From contig CAMCCC010000012.1 in the NCBI GenBank assembly GCA_945873205.1, positions 1 through 55,754 on the forward strand: 55,754 nucleotides of DNA, in the 5' to 3' direction. The position numbers and the translations under genes are program-made. Under the pieces are notes generated by a model. That model made no database searches. It worked only from the letters and a program-made list of their open reading frames with translations, and was not told the DNA's origin. This DNA comes from an uncultured bacterium (GTDB lineage: Bacteria > Bacillota > Clostridia > Oscillospirales > Oscillospiraceae). This document shows positions 1-7,937 of the stretch, in pieces (position 1 is the first letter of the stretch; every line of letters starts with the position of its first letter).

Positions 1-1
1 C

Positions 2-325
2 GACGTGCTCTACATCCCCACCGATAACACCGCCGCCTCCTGCACCGAAGCCATCAACAATGTGGCTCTGGTAGAGAAGACCCCCATCGTCGTGGGTGAG
101 GAAGGCATCTGCAAGGGCTGCGGCGTGGCCACCCTGTCCATCTCCTACTACGACATCGGCTACGAGACCGGCCTCATGGCTGCTGAAATTCTCACCGAAG
201 GTGCCGACATCTCCACCATGGAAGTGCGCTACGCTCCCCAGTTCACCAAGGAGTACAACGCGTCCATCTGCGAGACTCTGGGTGTCACCATTCCCGAGGA
301 TTACGTTGCCATCCCCGAGACCTGA
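2..325 (+). CDS. ABC transporter substrate-binding protein, TrpX-like (3' fragment)
   Basis: The reading frame is open from the left edge, so only the C-terminal ~107 residues are present and the start, signal peptide and lipobox lie outside the window. The segment SYYDIGYETGLMAAEIL is typical of the ABC_sub_bind family (PF04392), extracellular binding proteins that in Firmicutes are coupled to a BPD_transp_2 permease and one ATPase (TrpXYZ, aromatic amino acid uptake). Exactly these two partners follow at 418 and 1367. Substrate cannot be read from the fragment; tryptophan or tyrosine is an inference from the family. Confidence 0.85.
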   Translation, partial: DVLYIPTDNTAASCTEAINNVALVEKTPIVVGEEGICKGCGVATLSISYYDIGYETGLMAAEILTEGADISTMEVRYAPQFTKEYNASICETLGVTIPEDYVAIPET

Positions 326-347
326 TCCTGATTTCATTTGATTAACA

Positions 348-381
348 CCTGGGGAAGGCCGGATTTGCGGCTTTCCCCAGG
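348..381 (+). promoter_or_regulatory. Intercistronic hairpin between binding protein and permease
   Basis: A 14-bp stem (348-361 with 368-381, one G-U pair) around the loop gatttg, not followed by a T-run. Such stems behind a binding-protein gene commonly stabilise the upstream mRNA and reduce read-through, giving more binding protein than permease. That role is inferred. Confidence 0.55.
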
Positions 382-417
382 CCGGTGTTTACCGAATATA
401 TTTTAAGGAGAGTATCA

Positions 418-1374
418 GTGAGTATCGCGGTTTATTTCTCATCCCTCAGCCTGCTGAAGCTGCTCAAAAATATGCCGGGCGGCATTGCGCAGGGACTGAT
501 CTGGGGCTTGATGGCCCTTGGCGTATACATTACCTTCCGTCTGCTGGATGTGGCAGATCTGACGGTTGATGGTTCCTTTACCACCGGCGGTGCCTGCACC
601 GTCATGCTGATTCTGGCCGGCTGGCCCGCCTGGGCGGCGCTGCTGGTGGCCGTATTGGCCGGTGTTGCCGCCGGCTTCTGCACCGGCATGCTCCACACCA
701 AGCTGGGTATCCCCGCCATTCTGGCCGGTATACTCACCCAGTTCTCTCTCTACTCCATCAACCTGCATATTATGGGCATGGCTGCCAACAAGGCGGTCAG
801 CGTGGATAAATTCAGTCTGATCCTCTCCTCCCGCAGCGTGCCCATGGCCATCCTCACCGGCTTTCTCATTGCGCTGGCCCTGGTGTCCCTGTTCTACTGG
901 TACTTCGGTACCGAGCAGGGCTCTGCCCTCCGGGCCACCGGCAGCAACGGCGCCATGAGCCGCGCTCAGGGCATCGACGTGGACGCCATGAAGGTGCTGG
1001 GCCTGTCCATTTCCAACGGTGTTGTGGCCCTCTCCGGCGGCCTTATGGCCCAGTATCAGGGTTTTGCCGACATCAATATGGGCCGCGGCGCCATCGTCAT
1101 CGGCCTTGCCGCCGTCATCATCGGCGAGGTGGTGGGCCGGGCGCTGCTGGGCAAGCGGCTGAACTTCTACGGCACCCTCAGCTTCACCGTCATCGGCGGC
1201 GTGCTGTATTATGCCGTGGTGGTCATCGTGCTGTGGCTCAAGCTCAACTCCAATGACCTGAAGCTGTTCACTGCCATCATCGTGGCTGTGTTCCTGTCCG
1301 TGCCTTATTTGCGGGATCAGTCCAAGACCTCCTTTGCAAGGCTGAAGAAGAAGGGAGGCAGTCCCAATGCTTAA
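418..1374 (+). CDS. ABC transporter permease, TrpY-like
   Basis: A polytopic membrane protein of about 318 residues in the BPD_transp_2 family (PF02653). It carries the N-terminal block GLIWGLMALGVYITFRLLD and several hydrophobic helices typical of permeases paired with ABC_sub_bind proteins. The frame is open from 385, but AAGGAG at 405-410 sits 7 nt before GTG 418, so I start there. The last codons overlap the ATPase start by 8 nt (ATG 1367), indicating translational coupling. It would form the membrane channel for the importer whose binding protein ends at 325. Confidence 0.88.
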   Translation: MSIAVYFSSLSLLKLLKNMPGGIAQGLIWGLMALGVYITFRLLDVADLTVDGSFTTGGACTVMLILAGWPAWAALLVAVLAGVAAGFCTGMLHTKLGIPAILAGILTQFSLYSINLHIMGMAANKAVSVDKFSLILSSRSVPMAILTGFLIALALVSLFYWYFGTEQGSALRATGSNGAMSRAQGIDVDAMKVLGLSISNGVVALSGGLMAQYQGFADINMGRGAIVIGLAAVIIGEVVGRALLGKRLNFYGTLSFTVIGGVLYYAVVVIVLWLKLNSNDLKLFTAIIVAVFLSVPYLRDQSKTSFARLKKKGGSPNA

Positions 1375-2164
1375 ACTGGAACATCTTTACAAGACCTTTA
1401 ACCCCGGCACCATTAACCAGAAGGTGGCCCTTTCCGACCTGTCCCTGCACCTGAACCCCGGCGACTTTGTCACCGTCATCGGCGGCAACGGCGCCGGCAA
1501 GTCTACCATGCTCAACGCCATTGCCGGCGTCTGGGCAGTGGACAGCGGCCGCATCATTCTGGACGGGCAGGACGTCACCGCCCTGCCGGAGCACAAGCGG
1601 GCAAACTTCATCGGCCGCGTGTTCCAGGACCCCATGATGGGCACCGCCCCCAACATGCAGCTGGAGGAAAACCTGGCCCTGGCCATGCGCCGCGGTCAGC
1701 GCCGCGGCCTGGGCTGGGGCGTCACCAAGGCGGAGCGGGAAGTCTACCGGGAGAAGCTGAAAACCCTGAACCTGGGCCTTGAGGACCGCATGACCGTGAA
1801 GGTGGGCCTGCTGTCCGGCGGCCAGCGTCAGGCGCTGACCCTGCTGATGGCCTCCCTGCAAAAGCCCAAGCTGCTGCTGCTGGACGAGCATACCGCCGCC
1901 CTTGACCCGGCCACCGCCGCCAAGGTGCTGGACCTGTCCGACCGGATCGTGGCGGAAAACCAGCTCACCGCCCTGATGATCACCCACAACATGACCGACG
2001 CCATCAAGCACGGCAACCGGCTCATTATGATGAACGAGGGGCAGATCATCCTGGACATCAGCGGCGAGGAAAAGAAACAGCTCACCAAGCAGATGCTGAT
2101 GGACAAATTCGCCGAGCTGGCCGGAACCCAGGTGGAATCCGACCAGGTGCTGCTGAGCAAGTAA
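1367..2164 (+). CDS. ABC transporter ATP-binding protein, TrpZ-like
   Basis: A 265-residue nucleotide-binding subunit. It has Walker A GGNGAGKST (residues 39-47), signature LSGGQRQ (about 148-154), Walker B LLLLDEHTAALDP with the His after the catalytic Glu that is usual in this subfamily, and an H-loop in THN. GGGAGG lies 8 nt before the ATG, inside the permease gene. It powers the importer encoded just upstream and ends the operon, with a terminator at 2181-2219. Confidence 0.92.
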   Translation: MLKLEHLYKTFNPGTINQKVALSDLSLHLNPGDFVTVIGGNGAGKSTMLNAIAGVWAVDSGRIILDGQDVTALPEHKRANFIGRVFQDPMMGTAPNMQLEENLALAMRRGQRRGLGWGVTKAEREVYREKLKTLNLGLEDRMTVKVGLLSGGQRQALTLLMASLQKPKLLLLDEHTAALDPATAAKVLDLSDRIVAENQLTALMITHNMTDAIKHGNRLIMMNEGQIILDISGEEKKQLTKQMLMDKFAELAGTQVESDQVLLSK

Positions 2165-2180
2165 ATATAACCACAAACCA

Positions 2181-2219
2181 CAGCTGTCCTTTAACGCAAG
2201 TGAGGGCAGCTGTTTTTTT
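2181..2219 (+). terminator. Intrinsic terminator of the ABC importer operon
   Basis: Stem cagctgtcct / agggcagctg (2181-2190 with 2203-2212, one G-U pair) followed by TTTTTTT. Confidence 0.85.
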
Positions 2220-2240
2220 ACAAAATTAACCTGTTGTACA

Positions 2241-2269
2241 TTGATTCGCGGTTCTGCCTGTGAGATAAT
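2241..2269 (+). promoter_or_regulatory. Sigma-A promoter of the alpha/beta hydrolase gene
   Basis: TTGATT (2241-2246), 17-nt spacer, GATAAT (2264-2269), 17 bases before the ATG at 2287. Confidence 0.6.
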
Positions 2270-2286
2270 GGCATAAGGTGATTTGA

Positions 2287-3219
2287 ATGATATTGATTTT
2301 GGCATTGGCTCTGTTTCTTGTATTTTGCCTGCTCCTGGTCCTCACGTTCCGCACGGCCTACTATTCCCCGGCCAATCGCAAGGAGGACCCACGGCACATT
2401 CCCAGCAGGGAGCAGTACCAGCAGGTGGCAGAGGGTATTCTTGCCCTGGTGGACAACATTGAGTCCTATCCCTTTGAGCCGGTTTCTATCCAGTCTGATG
2501 ACGGATTGACCCTGTCCGGCCGGTATTATCATGTGCATGACGGTGCGCCGGTGGTGATTGTTTTTCACGGCTACCGCAGCACGGCCTACCGGGACTGCGC
2601 CGGGATGTTCAAGATGTGCATGGAGCTGGGTTACAATGTGCTTCTGCCGGATATGCGTGCCCACGGCAAAAGCCAGGGCCGGGTGATTACCCTGGGCATC
2701 CGGGAACGCTATGACTGTTTGCACTGGGTGGAATACATTGTCCGGCGCTGTGGAGAGGACACCCGCATCCTGATTTCCGGCTGTTCCATGGGGGCGGCCA
2801 CGGTGATGATGGCTGCGGAGCTGCTGCCGGAACAGGTGAAGGGCATGGTCTGCGACTGTGGCTATACTTCCCCCAGGGCCATCATGATGGATGTCTGTGG
2901 GAAGATCCATATGCAGCCGGGCCTGGCCTATTTCTTCCTGCGGCTGTCAGCACGGCTCTTAGGCGGCTTTGACCCGGATGAGCGGAATTCCCTGCAATCC
3001 CTGGCAAACAGTCAGATTCCTGCCCTCTTTGTCCACGGGGAAGAGGATATGTATGTCCCCTGTTCCATGGTCTATGAGAATTATGATGCCTGCGCCGCAG
3101 AAATCAAGCAGCTGCTCACCGTTCCCGGCGCCGGCCATGGCCTCAGCTTTCTCGTGGATGAAGCGGCATACCGGCAGGCTTTTCATTCCTTCCTGCAGAA
3201 GATCGGCTTCCTGCCATAA
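2287..3219 (+). CDS. Membrane-anchored alpha/beta hydrolase
   Basis: A 310-residue serine hydrolase of the alpha/beta fold (BAAT/Hydrolase_4-like). An N-terminal hydrophobic segment (residues 2-20) suggests a signal anchor. The likely triad is Ser167 in GCSMG, Asp254 in GEEDMYVP and His284 in GAGHGLS; the HGYRS motif supplies the oxyanion-hole region. AAGGTG lies 7 nt before the ATG. It is monocistronic, with its own promoter and terminator. Substrate is not evident; relatives are called carboxylesterases or peptidases without much support. Confidence 0.82.
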   Translation: MILILALALFLVFCLLLVLTFRTAYYSPANRKEDPRHIPSREQYQQVAEGILALVDNIESYPFEPVSIQSDDGLTLSGRYYHVHDGAPVVIVFHGYRSTAYRDCAGMFKMCMELGYNVLLPDMRAHGKSQGRVITLGIRERYDCLHWVEYIVRRCGEDTRILISGCSMGAATVMMAAELLPEQVKGMVCDCGYTSPRAIMMDVCGKIHMQPGLAYFFLRLSARLLGGFDPDERNSLQSLANSQIPALFVHGEEDMYVPCSMVYENYDACAAEIKQLLTVPGAGHGLSFLVDEAAYRQAFHSFLQKIGFLP

Positions 3220-3253
3220 AGCAAAAAACCGGCCTGTAATGGCGAAAACAACA

Positions 3254-3297
3254 AATCCTTCCTGTGATCGCTGTGTGATCATAGGGAGGATTTTTTT
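3254..3297 (+). terminator. Intrinsic terminator of the hydrolase gene
   Basis: A 16-bp stem (3254-3269 with 3278-3293 approximately, two G-U pairs) ending in a run of T. Confidence 0.75.
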
Positions 3298-3361
3298 GCC
3301 GCTTCAACCGCCGAGCATTTTGACAGGAGCAGGCTGAGGAAAAAATTTTCGGAGGGGACCC

Positions 3362-3403
3362 TTGACTTTTATTTCTTATTGATATATTATATCAATAAGA
3401 AAT
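3362..3403 (+). promoter_or_regulatory. Promoter and 33-bp palindromic operator of the Fur-family gene
   Basis: TTGACT (3362-3367), 17-nt spacer, TATTAT (3385-3390). The interval 3371-3403 is a perfect 33-bp palindrome centred on T3387, with half site TTATTGATATA. The -10 element lies in its centre, so a dimer bound here would block RNA polymerase. An extra half site ATTGATAA occurs at 3408-3415. The location directly before a Fur-family gene indicates autoregulation (inference). Confidence 0.8.
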
Positions 3404-3419
3404 TTATATTGATAAGAGA

Positions 3420-3827
3420 ATGGCTATGGCAAGACGAAACACAATCCAACGCTCCCTGGTTTTGGAGGCAGTGAATAAACTGCACTGCCACGCCACAGCA
3501 GATGAGGTTTATGAAGAAATCATCAAGGAGCATCCCACAATCAGCAAGGCAACCGTATATCGAAATCTGAATCTGTTGTCTGACATGGGCGAAATCCGCC
3601 GGCTTGAGATCCCCGGCAGTGCCGACCATTTTGACCACATCACCCGCAACCACTGCCATGTGAAATGTAAAATCTGCGGACGTGTCTTTGATGTGGATAT
3701 GGATTTTGTCGCCGGTCTTGAGACCGGGATTCGGGATACCTATGGTTTTGACTTCACCGGTTATGACATCATTTTTCATGGCGTCTGCCCGGAATGTAAA
3801 AAACAGCAGGATTCCCTTCAGGGATAA
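3420..3827 (+). CDS. Fur/PerR-family metalloregulator
   Basis: A 135-residue Fur-superfamily repressor. The N-terminal winged helix contains the recognition segment TISKATVYRNLNLL. The metal region contains HFDHITRNHCHVKCKIC and a C-terminal CPEC; CKIC and CPEC form the structural zinc site. PerR-type peroxide sensing, Zur and Fur cannot be separated by eye. ATG 3420 and ATG 3426 are both possible; AAGAGA at 3414-3419 is better spaced for 3426. The palindromic operator at 3371-3403 overlaps its promoter. The only downstream gene in the same direction is the QueD-like protein at 3891, the likely co-regulated target. Confidence 0.9.
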   Translation: MAMARRNTIQRSLVLEAVNKLHCHATADEVYEEIIKEHPTISKATVYRNLNLLSDMGEIRRLEIPGSADHFDHITRNHCHVKCKICGRVFDVDMDFVAGLETGIRDTYGFDFTGYDIIFHGVCPECKKQQDSLQG

Positions 3828-3890
3828 ATTCACTTTGGAAAGGGCGCGGAAACGAGCGTTTTCATAAATCAAATTTTTAGGAGGATTATT

Positions 3891-4457
3891 ATGCGAAGCA
3901 TTACTACATTAGACCTGCAATACGCACACCGTTTTTATGGTTTCAAGGGAGAGGCCCAGTATCTGCATGGACATACCGGCGTTCTGACCATCGAGGTTGA
4001 GGACACGGTTGAACCGGGCGTGAATATGGTTTTCCCCTGCAATGAAATTCAGAAGACAGCATGGGAAGTTCTGAAGAATTTCGATCATGCCCTGATTCTG
4101 CGGGAAGACGATCCGCTGCTGCCTGCCATTCTGAAGGTCTATGAAGAGCAGGGTATCAAGGATGGCGCTCCCAGCAACAAGATGAAGGGCCCTGCCTTCC
4201 AGACCGAGCTGGCCACCGCATATCCTGATTGCCGCCTGGTGGTGACGAAAGAGACCATGACCGTCGAGGGCATGATCAAGATCGTCTATGAGCTCCTGAA
4301 GGACAAGCTGAACATCGCCAAGCTGACGTTCACCAGCGGCGTGAATGCTGCGTCCCAGGAATACAAGCCGGAAGGCACAAAGGATCGCTGCCCCCTGTGC
4401 GGCATTGCACTGAACGAAAACGGCGTATGCCCGAAGTGTGGGTACAAGAAGCAGTAA
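3891..4457 (+). CDS. QueD/PTPS-like T-fold protein with C-terminal zinc ribbon
   Basis: A 188-residue member of the 6-pyruvoyl-tetrahydropterin synthase / 6-carboxytetrahydropterin synthase family. The zinc ligands are visible as His13 (AHRF) and His26/His28 (LHGH); Asp65-His66 (NFDHA) and Glu121 (VTKET) match catalytic positions. The catalytic Cys expected four residues before the first His of LHGH is Ala22. The C-terminus adds a zinc ribbon, Cys167/170 and Cys180/183, absent from E. coli QueD. AGGAGG precedes the ATG. It follows the Fur-family gene by 63 nt, probably as one transcript, so metal-controlled expression is likely. The reaction is uncertain. Confidence 0.8.
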   Translation: MRSITTLDLQYAHRFYGFKGEAQYLHGHTGVLTIEVEDTVEPGVNMVFPCNEIQKTAWEVLKNFDHALILREDDPLLPAILKVYEEQGIKDGAPSNKMKGPAFQTELATAYPDCRLVVTKETMTVEGMIKIVYELLKDKLNIAKLTFTSGVNAASQEYKPEGTKDRCPLCGIALNENGVCPKCGYKKQ

Positions 4458-4471
4458 TTTTTATATGCAAA

Positions 4472-4509
4472 AGAAGTCCCGAAGAATCCGCAGATTCTTC
4501 GGGACTTCT
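4472..4509. terminator. Convergent terminator hairpin
   Basis: A 17-bp perfect stem (4472-4488 with 4493-4509, loop cgca) between convergent genes ending at 4457 (+) and 4572 (-). A TTTT tract follows it on the minus strand; on the plus strand the U-tract is poor. Confidence 0.65.
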
Positions 4510-4571
4510 GCCTGTATTCAGCTAACTGTTTTATGCGCACTCGTGGTAAAGCCAGTATTTCTGTTTTCTGC

Positions 4572-5909
4572 TTATTCGTCTCCGCCGCGGCGCCGGTTGA
4601 TCAGGGCCAGGTAGACCAGGATGCCGCCGACGGCCACCAGGGCCAGCACAGCCACCACGATGTAGAACACCAGGCTGGAGCTGGTATCCCGGTTATAGCT
4701 GTCCCCGCCGCTGGTGGGCATGGGGGCCGCCGTGGGATTGGCCGTTGCCGTGGGCGCAGGACTTGCCGAGCTGCCGGGAAGGGTCAGGCCCCCGGCCGGA
4801 TCGGTGCTGCTGCCGGTAGTGCTGCCAGTGCTCCCGTCAGCCATGGTGTTATAGGTCACAGCTACCAGAGGCGAGTAGGTGGTGGTGCTCTTCTGGCCGT
4901 CCTTGCTGAGCCAGACGCCCACGCAGTAGTACTTGGTGCCGGTCGTCTCCGGGGCGGTGTAGCTGGTGGAGTTGGCCCCGTCAATGGCCTTGATGTTGTT
5001 CATGTTGTTGCTGTCGGAGACGTACCACTGATAGGTAAGGGTGCCAATGCCGGAGGCGTTGGAGGCATAGACGGTCATGGTATGGCTCTGGCCGGCGGAC
5101 AGCTCAGCACCCTTGGGCTGGGTGTTGATTTTGGGGGCCTGAAGCTCACTGGTGCTGCCGGTATTGTTGTTGTTGCTGCTGTTGGTGGTATCCTTGGGGT
5201 CGTTGGTGGTGCCGGTGGCGCCGCTGACCCGGATGATGGCGCCGGTGGTGAAAGAGGAACCGGCGGCATTGGTAAACTTGCACTCAACAGCCCAGCCATT
5301 CATGGACTTGGGGATGTTGCTCAGCGTCAGCCGCTCGGTGTCCGCGCCGCTGACCTCAAGGCCGCTGAAATAATAGGCGGCGTCCCTGGCGGGGATGGTA
5401 TTGGTGGTGTCGGCGCTGACGATACGCCAGACGAAGCTGTCCGCATTATCGGCCCGGGCCACGAACTGGGCGGTGCCGCCGGCCTCCACCGTCTCACCGG
5501 TGGGGTTTTTGGTGATCACAGGGGGCTTGTTGGACGCGGGTTTTTCACTCTCAATGGGAAAAGGAGTCTGCTCCGCCTCGCTGACCGTGATGTTCAGCGT
5601 AAAGCTGGAAGGGCCGTTGTCGGTTTCCATATTGATCTGGGCAGTATAGCTGCCGGCGGCCGTGGGGGTGCCGGAGAGGTACACATCCGCGCCCACGTAG
5701 CTCAGCTGCAAGCCCCCGGGGATGCTGCCGGTATAGCTGCAGCTCTGGATATTGCCCGTGCCCCTGTTCACGGCAATGGTGCCGATGTTCTGGTTCACCG
5801 TGCAGCTGACATTGGCGTCGGCATAGGCACCAAAGCTGAACAGACTGGCCATGAGGCAGAGCATCAGGGCGGTGGTCAGCAGGTATTTCATCTTCTTACT
5901 TTTCATCAT
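4572..5909 (-). CDS. Secreted Ig-like domain protein with C-terminal membrane anchor
   Basis: A 445-residue surface protein. A signal peptide (about residues 1-30, ending near AYADA) is followed by a putative-Ig-type domain with the SGTPTAAGSY motif. Two Ig-like domains come next (PPVITKNPTGETVEAGGTAQF and INTQPKGAELSAGQSHTM, with YQWYVSD). Then come a Thr/Ser/Pro-rich linker and a final transmembrane helix ending in NRRRGGDE. There is no LPXTG, so it is membrane- rather than sortase-anchored. The frame opens at 5933, but GGAGG is 6 nt before ATG 5909. Probably an adhesin or cell-surface scaffold; ligand unknown. Confidence 0.78.
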   Translation of the reverse strand: MMKSKKMKYLLTTALMLCLMASLFSFGAYADANVSCTVNQNIGTIAVNRGTGNIQSCSYTGSIPGGLQLSYVGADVYLSGTPTAAGSYTAQINMETDNGPSSFTLNITVSEAEQTPFPIESEKPASNKPPVITKNPTGETVEAGGTAQFVARADNADSFVWRIVSADTTNTIPARDAAYYFSGLEVSGADTERLTLSNIPKSMNGWAVECKFTNAAGSSFTTGAIIRVSGATGTTNDPKDTTNSSNNNNTGSTSELQAPKINTQPKGAELSAGQSHTMTVYASNASGIGTLTYQWYVSDSNNMNNIKAIDGANSTSYTAPETTGTKYYCVGVWLSKDGQKSTTTYSPLVAVTYNTMADGSTGSTTGSSTDPAGGLTLPGSSASPAPTATANPTAAPMPTSGGDSYNRDTSSSLVFYIVVAVLALVAVGGILVYLALINRRRGGDE

Positions 5910-6004
5910 TTTCATCCTCCAATGCGGTTTCACGTTGCGCTCTGGTATATATGACTGTGTTTTTGCTCAAAAGTTTCATTATGTAACAATCTTTTCTCTC
6001 AGAA

Positions 6005-6033
6005 ATTATAACATCTAAGTTTACATAAAGCAA
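6005..6033 (-). promoter_or_regulatory. Sigma-A promoter of the Ig-like protein gene
   Basis: On the minus strand TTGCTT (6033-6028), 17-nt spacer, TATAAT (6010-6005). About 95 nt of leader precede the ATG at 5909. Confidence 0.65.
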
Positions 6034-6042
6034 GCATGGAAA

Positions 6043-6079
6043 CAGAAAAAAGGCTGTCTTTTCGACAGCCTTTTTTCTG
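6043..6079 (-). terminator. Terminator of the exopolysaccharide operon
   Basis: A 16-bp stem (6043-6058 with 6064-6079) with A/T-rich base giving a T6 tail on both strands. It ends the operon whose last gene stops at 6094. Confidence 0.88.
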
Positions 6080-6093
6080 TTTGGTTGAGACCC

Positions 6094-7326
6094 TCAATCC
6101 CGGGAGAACAGGTCACGGGTGTACACCTTGTCCGCCACGTCGCTTAGCTCCGCGCTGCTGCGGTTGGCAATGATCACATCGCACATGGCCTTGAACTTGG
6201 CCAGATCGTTCACCACCGGGCTGTTGAAGAAGTTGTCCTCCTTCAGCGTAGGCTCATACACCACCACGGAGGCGCCCTTGGCCTTGACCCGCTTCATGAT
6301 GCCCTGAATGCTGGAGGCCCGGAAATTATCGGAGCCGGACTTCATGGTCAGCCGGTAAATGCCGATGACGCAGGCATTGCCGGGCACCCCGTTGAGCCCC
6401 TTGGTACCGCCGCCGTAATAGCCGGCTTTTTTCAGCACCTGCTCGGCAATAAAGTCCTTTCGGGTGGAGTTTGCCTCCACGATGGCCCGGATCAGATTGT
6501 TGGGCACATCCTCGTAGTTGGCCAGCAGCTGCTTGGTGTCCTTGGGCAGGCAGTAGCCGCCGTAGCCGAAGGAGGGGTTATTATAGTGACTGCCGATGCG
6601 GGGGTCCAGGCACACGCCCTGGATGATCTGCTTGGTGTCCAGGCCCCGGACCTCGGCATAGGTGTCCAGCTCGTTGAAATAGCTGACCCGGAGGGCCAGA
6701 TAGGTGTTGGCAAACAGCTTGATGGCCTCCGCCTCGGTCAGGTTGGTGATCAGCACCGGCACCTCCGCGTCCAGAGCCGCCTCCTTCAGCAGGGCGGCAA
6801 AATCTTCCGCCTTCTTCAGCAGGCCCTCATCGCTCATCACGGTGCCTACCACGATGCGGCTGGGATGCAGGTTGTCGTAGAGGGCCTTGCCCTCCCGCAG
6901 GAATTCCGGGGAGAAGATGATGTTGGGGTTCTGGAACCGCTCCCGGATGCCCTTGGTATAGCCCACGGGAATGGTGGACTTGATAACCACCAGGGCATTG
7001 GGGTTGACCCGGGTGGTGATCTCCAGAACATCCTCCACGGCGGAGGTGTCAAAGTAGTTCTTATTGGGGTCGTAATTGGTGGGGGCGGCCACAATGACAA
7101 TATCCGCGCCGGAATAAGCCGACTCTTTATCCAGCGTGGCGGTGAGCTTCAGCTCCTTCTCCGCCAGATACCGGCTGATCTCCTGATCCACAATGGGGGA
7201 TTTCCGGGCGTTGATCATATCCACCTTGGCCTGGGTGGTGCTGACCGCCACCACTTCATGTCTCTGGCTGAGCAACACCGCCAGAGACAGCCCCACATAG
7301 CCCACACCTGCTACTGCTATTTTCAT
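6094..7326 (-). CDS. ugd: UDP-glucose 6-dehydrogenase
   Basis: A 410-residue nucleotide-sugar dehydrogenase that oxidises UDP-glucose to UDP-glucuronate with NAD+. The N-terminal Rossmann motif is GVGYVG (7-12). The central and C-terminal UDPG_MGDP domains carry the catalytic Cys259 in [12 protein letters not shown], with NEL and FGYGG typical of the family. AGGAGG precedes the ATG. It is the last gene of the polysaccharide operon and supplies uronic acid to the epimerase at 7938-9026. Confidence 0.93.
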   Translation of the reverse strand: MKIAVAGVGYVGLSLAVLLSQRHEVVAVSTTQAKVDMINARKSPIVDQEISRYLAEKELKLTATLDKESAYSGADIVIVAAPTNYDPNKNYFDTSAVEDVLEITTRVNPNALVVIKSTIPVGYTKGIRERFQNPNIIFSPEFLREGKALYDNLHPSRIVVGTVMSDEGLLKKAEDFAALLKEAALDAEVPVLITNLTEAEAIKLFANTYLALRVSYFNELDTYAEVRGLDTKQIIQGVCLDPRIGSHYNNPSFGYGGYCLPKDTKQLLANYEDVPNNLIRAIVEANSTRKDFIAEQVLKKAGYYGGGTKGLNGVPGNACVIGIYRLTMKSGSDNFRASSIQGIMKRVKAKGASVVVYEPTLKEDNFFNSPVVNDLAKFKAMCDVIIANRSSAELSDVADKVYTRDLFSRD

Positions 7327-7347
7327 GATTTAGAAGCCTCCTTGTTT

Positions 7348-7923
7348 TTACATATCCAGCCGGCCCCTATGGCCGACGACCTGGGCCGGATTCCCGGCTA
7401 CAGTGACGTTCTCCTCATAAACGCTTTTGGTGACAACGGAGTTTGCGCCGATCACCACATTGTCCGCAATGTAGGTATCGCCGCAGACGACGGCGCCTAT
7501 AAACAGCAGCACGCCGTTACCCAGCTTGGGTGTATCGTCATTAAAGCCGCCCGCCGCCAGAGAGGTGTGGACATGGATGACGCAGTCCTCTCCCGCCCTG
7601 GCATTGGCATTCACATCGATCTCGCCCACATGCATCAGCCGCAGCCCCCTGCCGAAGGTGTTGGGGGGGATATGCATCCCATACTTGACCTGAAACTGCA
7701 AAAGCCGCATTTTATACAGGCTCGCCAGGATTCGATGGCCGCTGTTGATATAATACTCCGTCTTTCGCAGCAGCACCTGGTGCCTGCGGAGAACCGCATT
7801 GTCCCCCAGCAGCAGCAGGTTCATCAGCCGGTACTTGCCGTGGTTTTTGTAGCTTCTTGTCTCATAAGCCAGCCATTCCTTCAGCTCCGCCCTGGTCTGG
7901 ATGCGCTTGTATTCTCTCTCCAT
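7348..7923 (-). CDS. Hexapeptide-repeat acyltransferase, serine acetyltransferase-like
   Basis: A 191-residue left-handed beta-helix protein. An alpha-helical N-terminus is followed by hexapeptide repeats (GRGLRLMHVGEIDVNANARAGEDCVIHVHTS and on to GANSVVTKSV, VAGNPAQVV). The C-terminal AGNPAQVVG motif is standard in sugar and serine O-acetyltransferases. GGGAGAAGG precedes ATG 7923; the ORF formally opens with GTG 7941, but that leaves no ribosome binding site. In this operon it most likely O-acetylates a sugar of the exopolysaccharide; substrate not determinable. Confidence 0.8.
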   Translation of the reverse strand: MEREYKRIQTRAELKEWLAYETRSYKNHGKYRLMNLLLLGDNAVLRRHQVLLRKTEYYINSGHRILASLYKMRLLQFQVKYGMHIPPNTFGRGLRLMHVGEIDVNANARAGEDCVIHVHTSLAAGGFNDDTPKLGNGVLLFIGAVVCGDTYIADNVVIGANSVVTKSVYEENVTVAGNPAQVVGHRGRLDM

Positions 7924-7937
7924 AGACCTTCTCCCTC

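Noticed and set aside
4533..5954. 473-codon plus-strand frame opposite the Ig-like protein
   Set aside because: The protein is Gly/Ala/His-rich without domain signals, while the minus-strand frame has a signal peptide, Ig domains, ribosome binding site and promoter.
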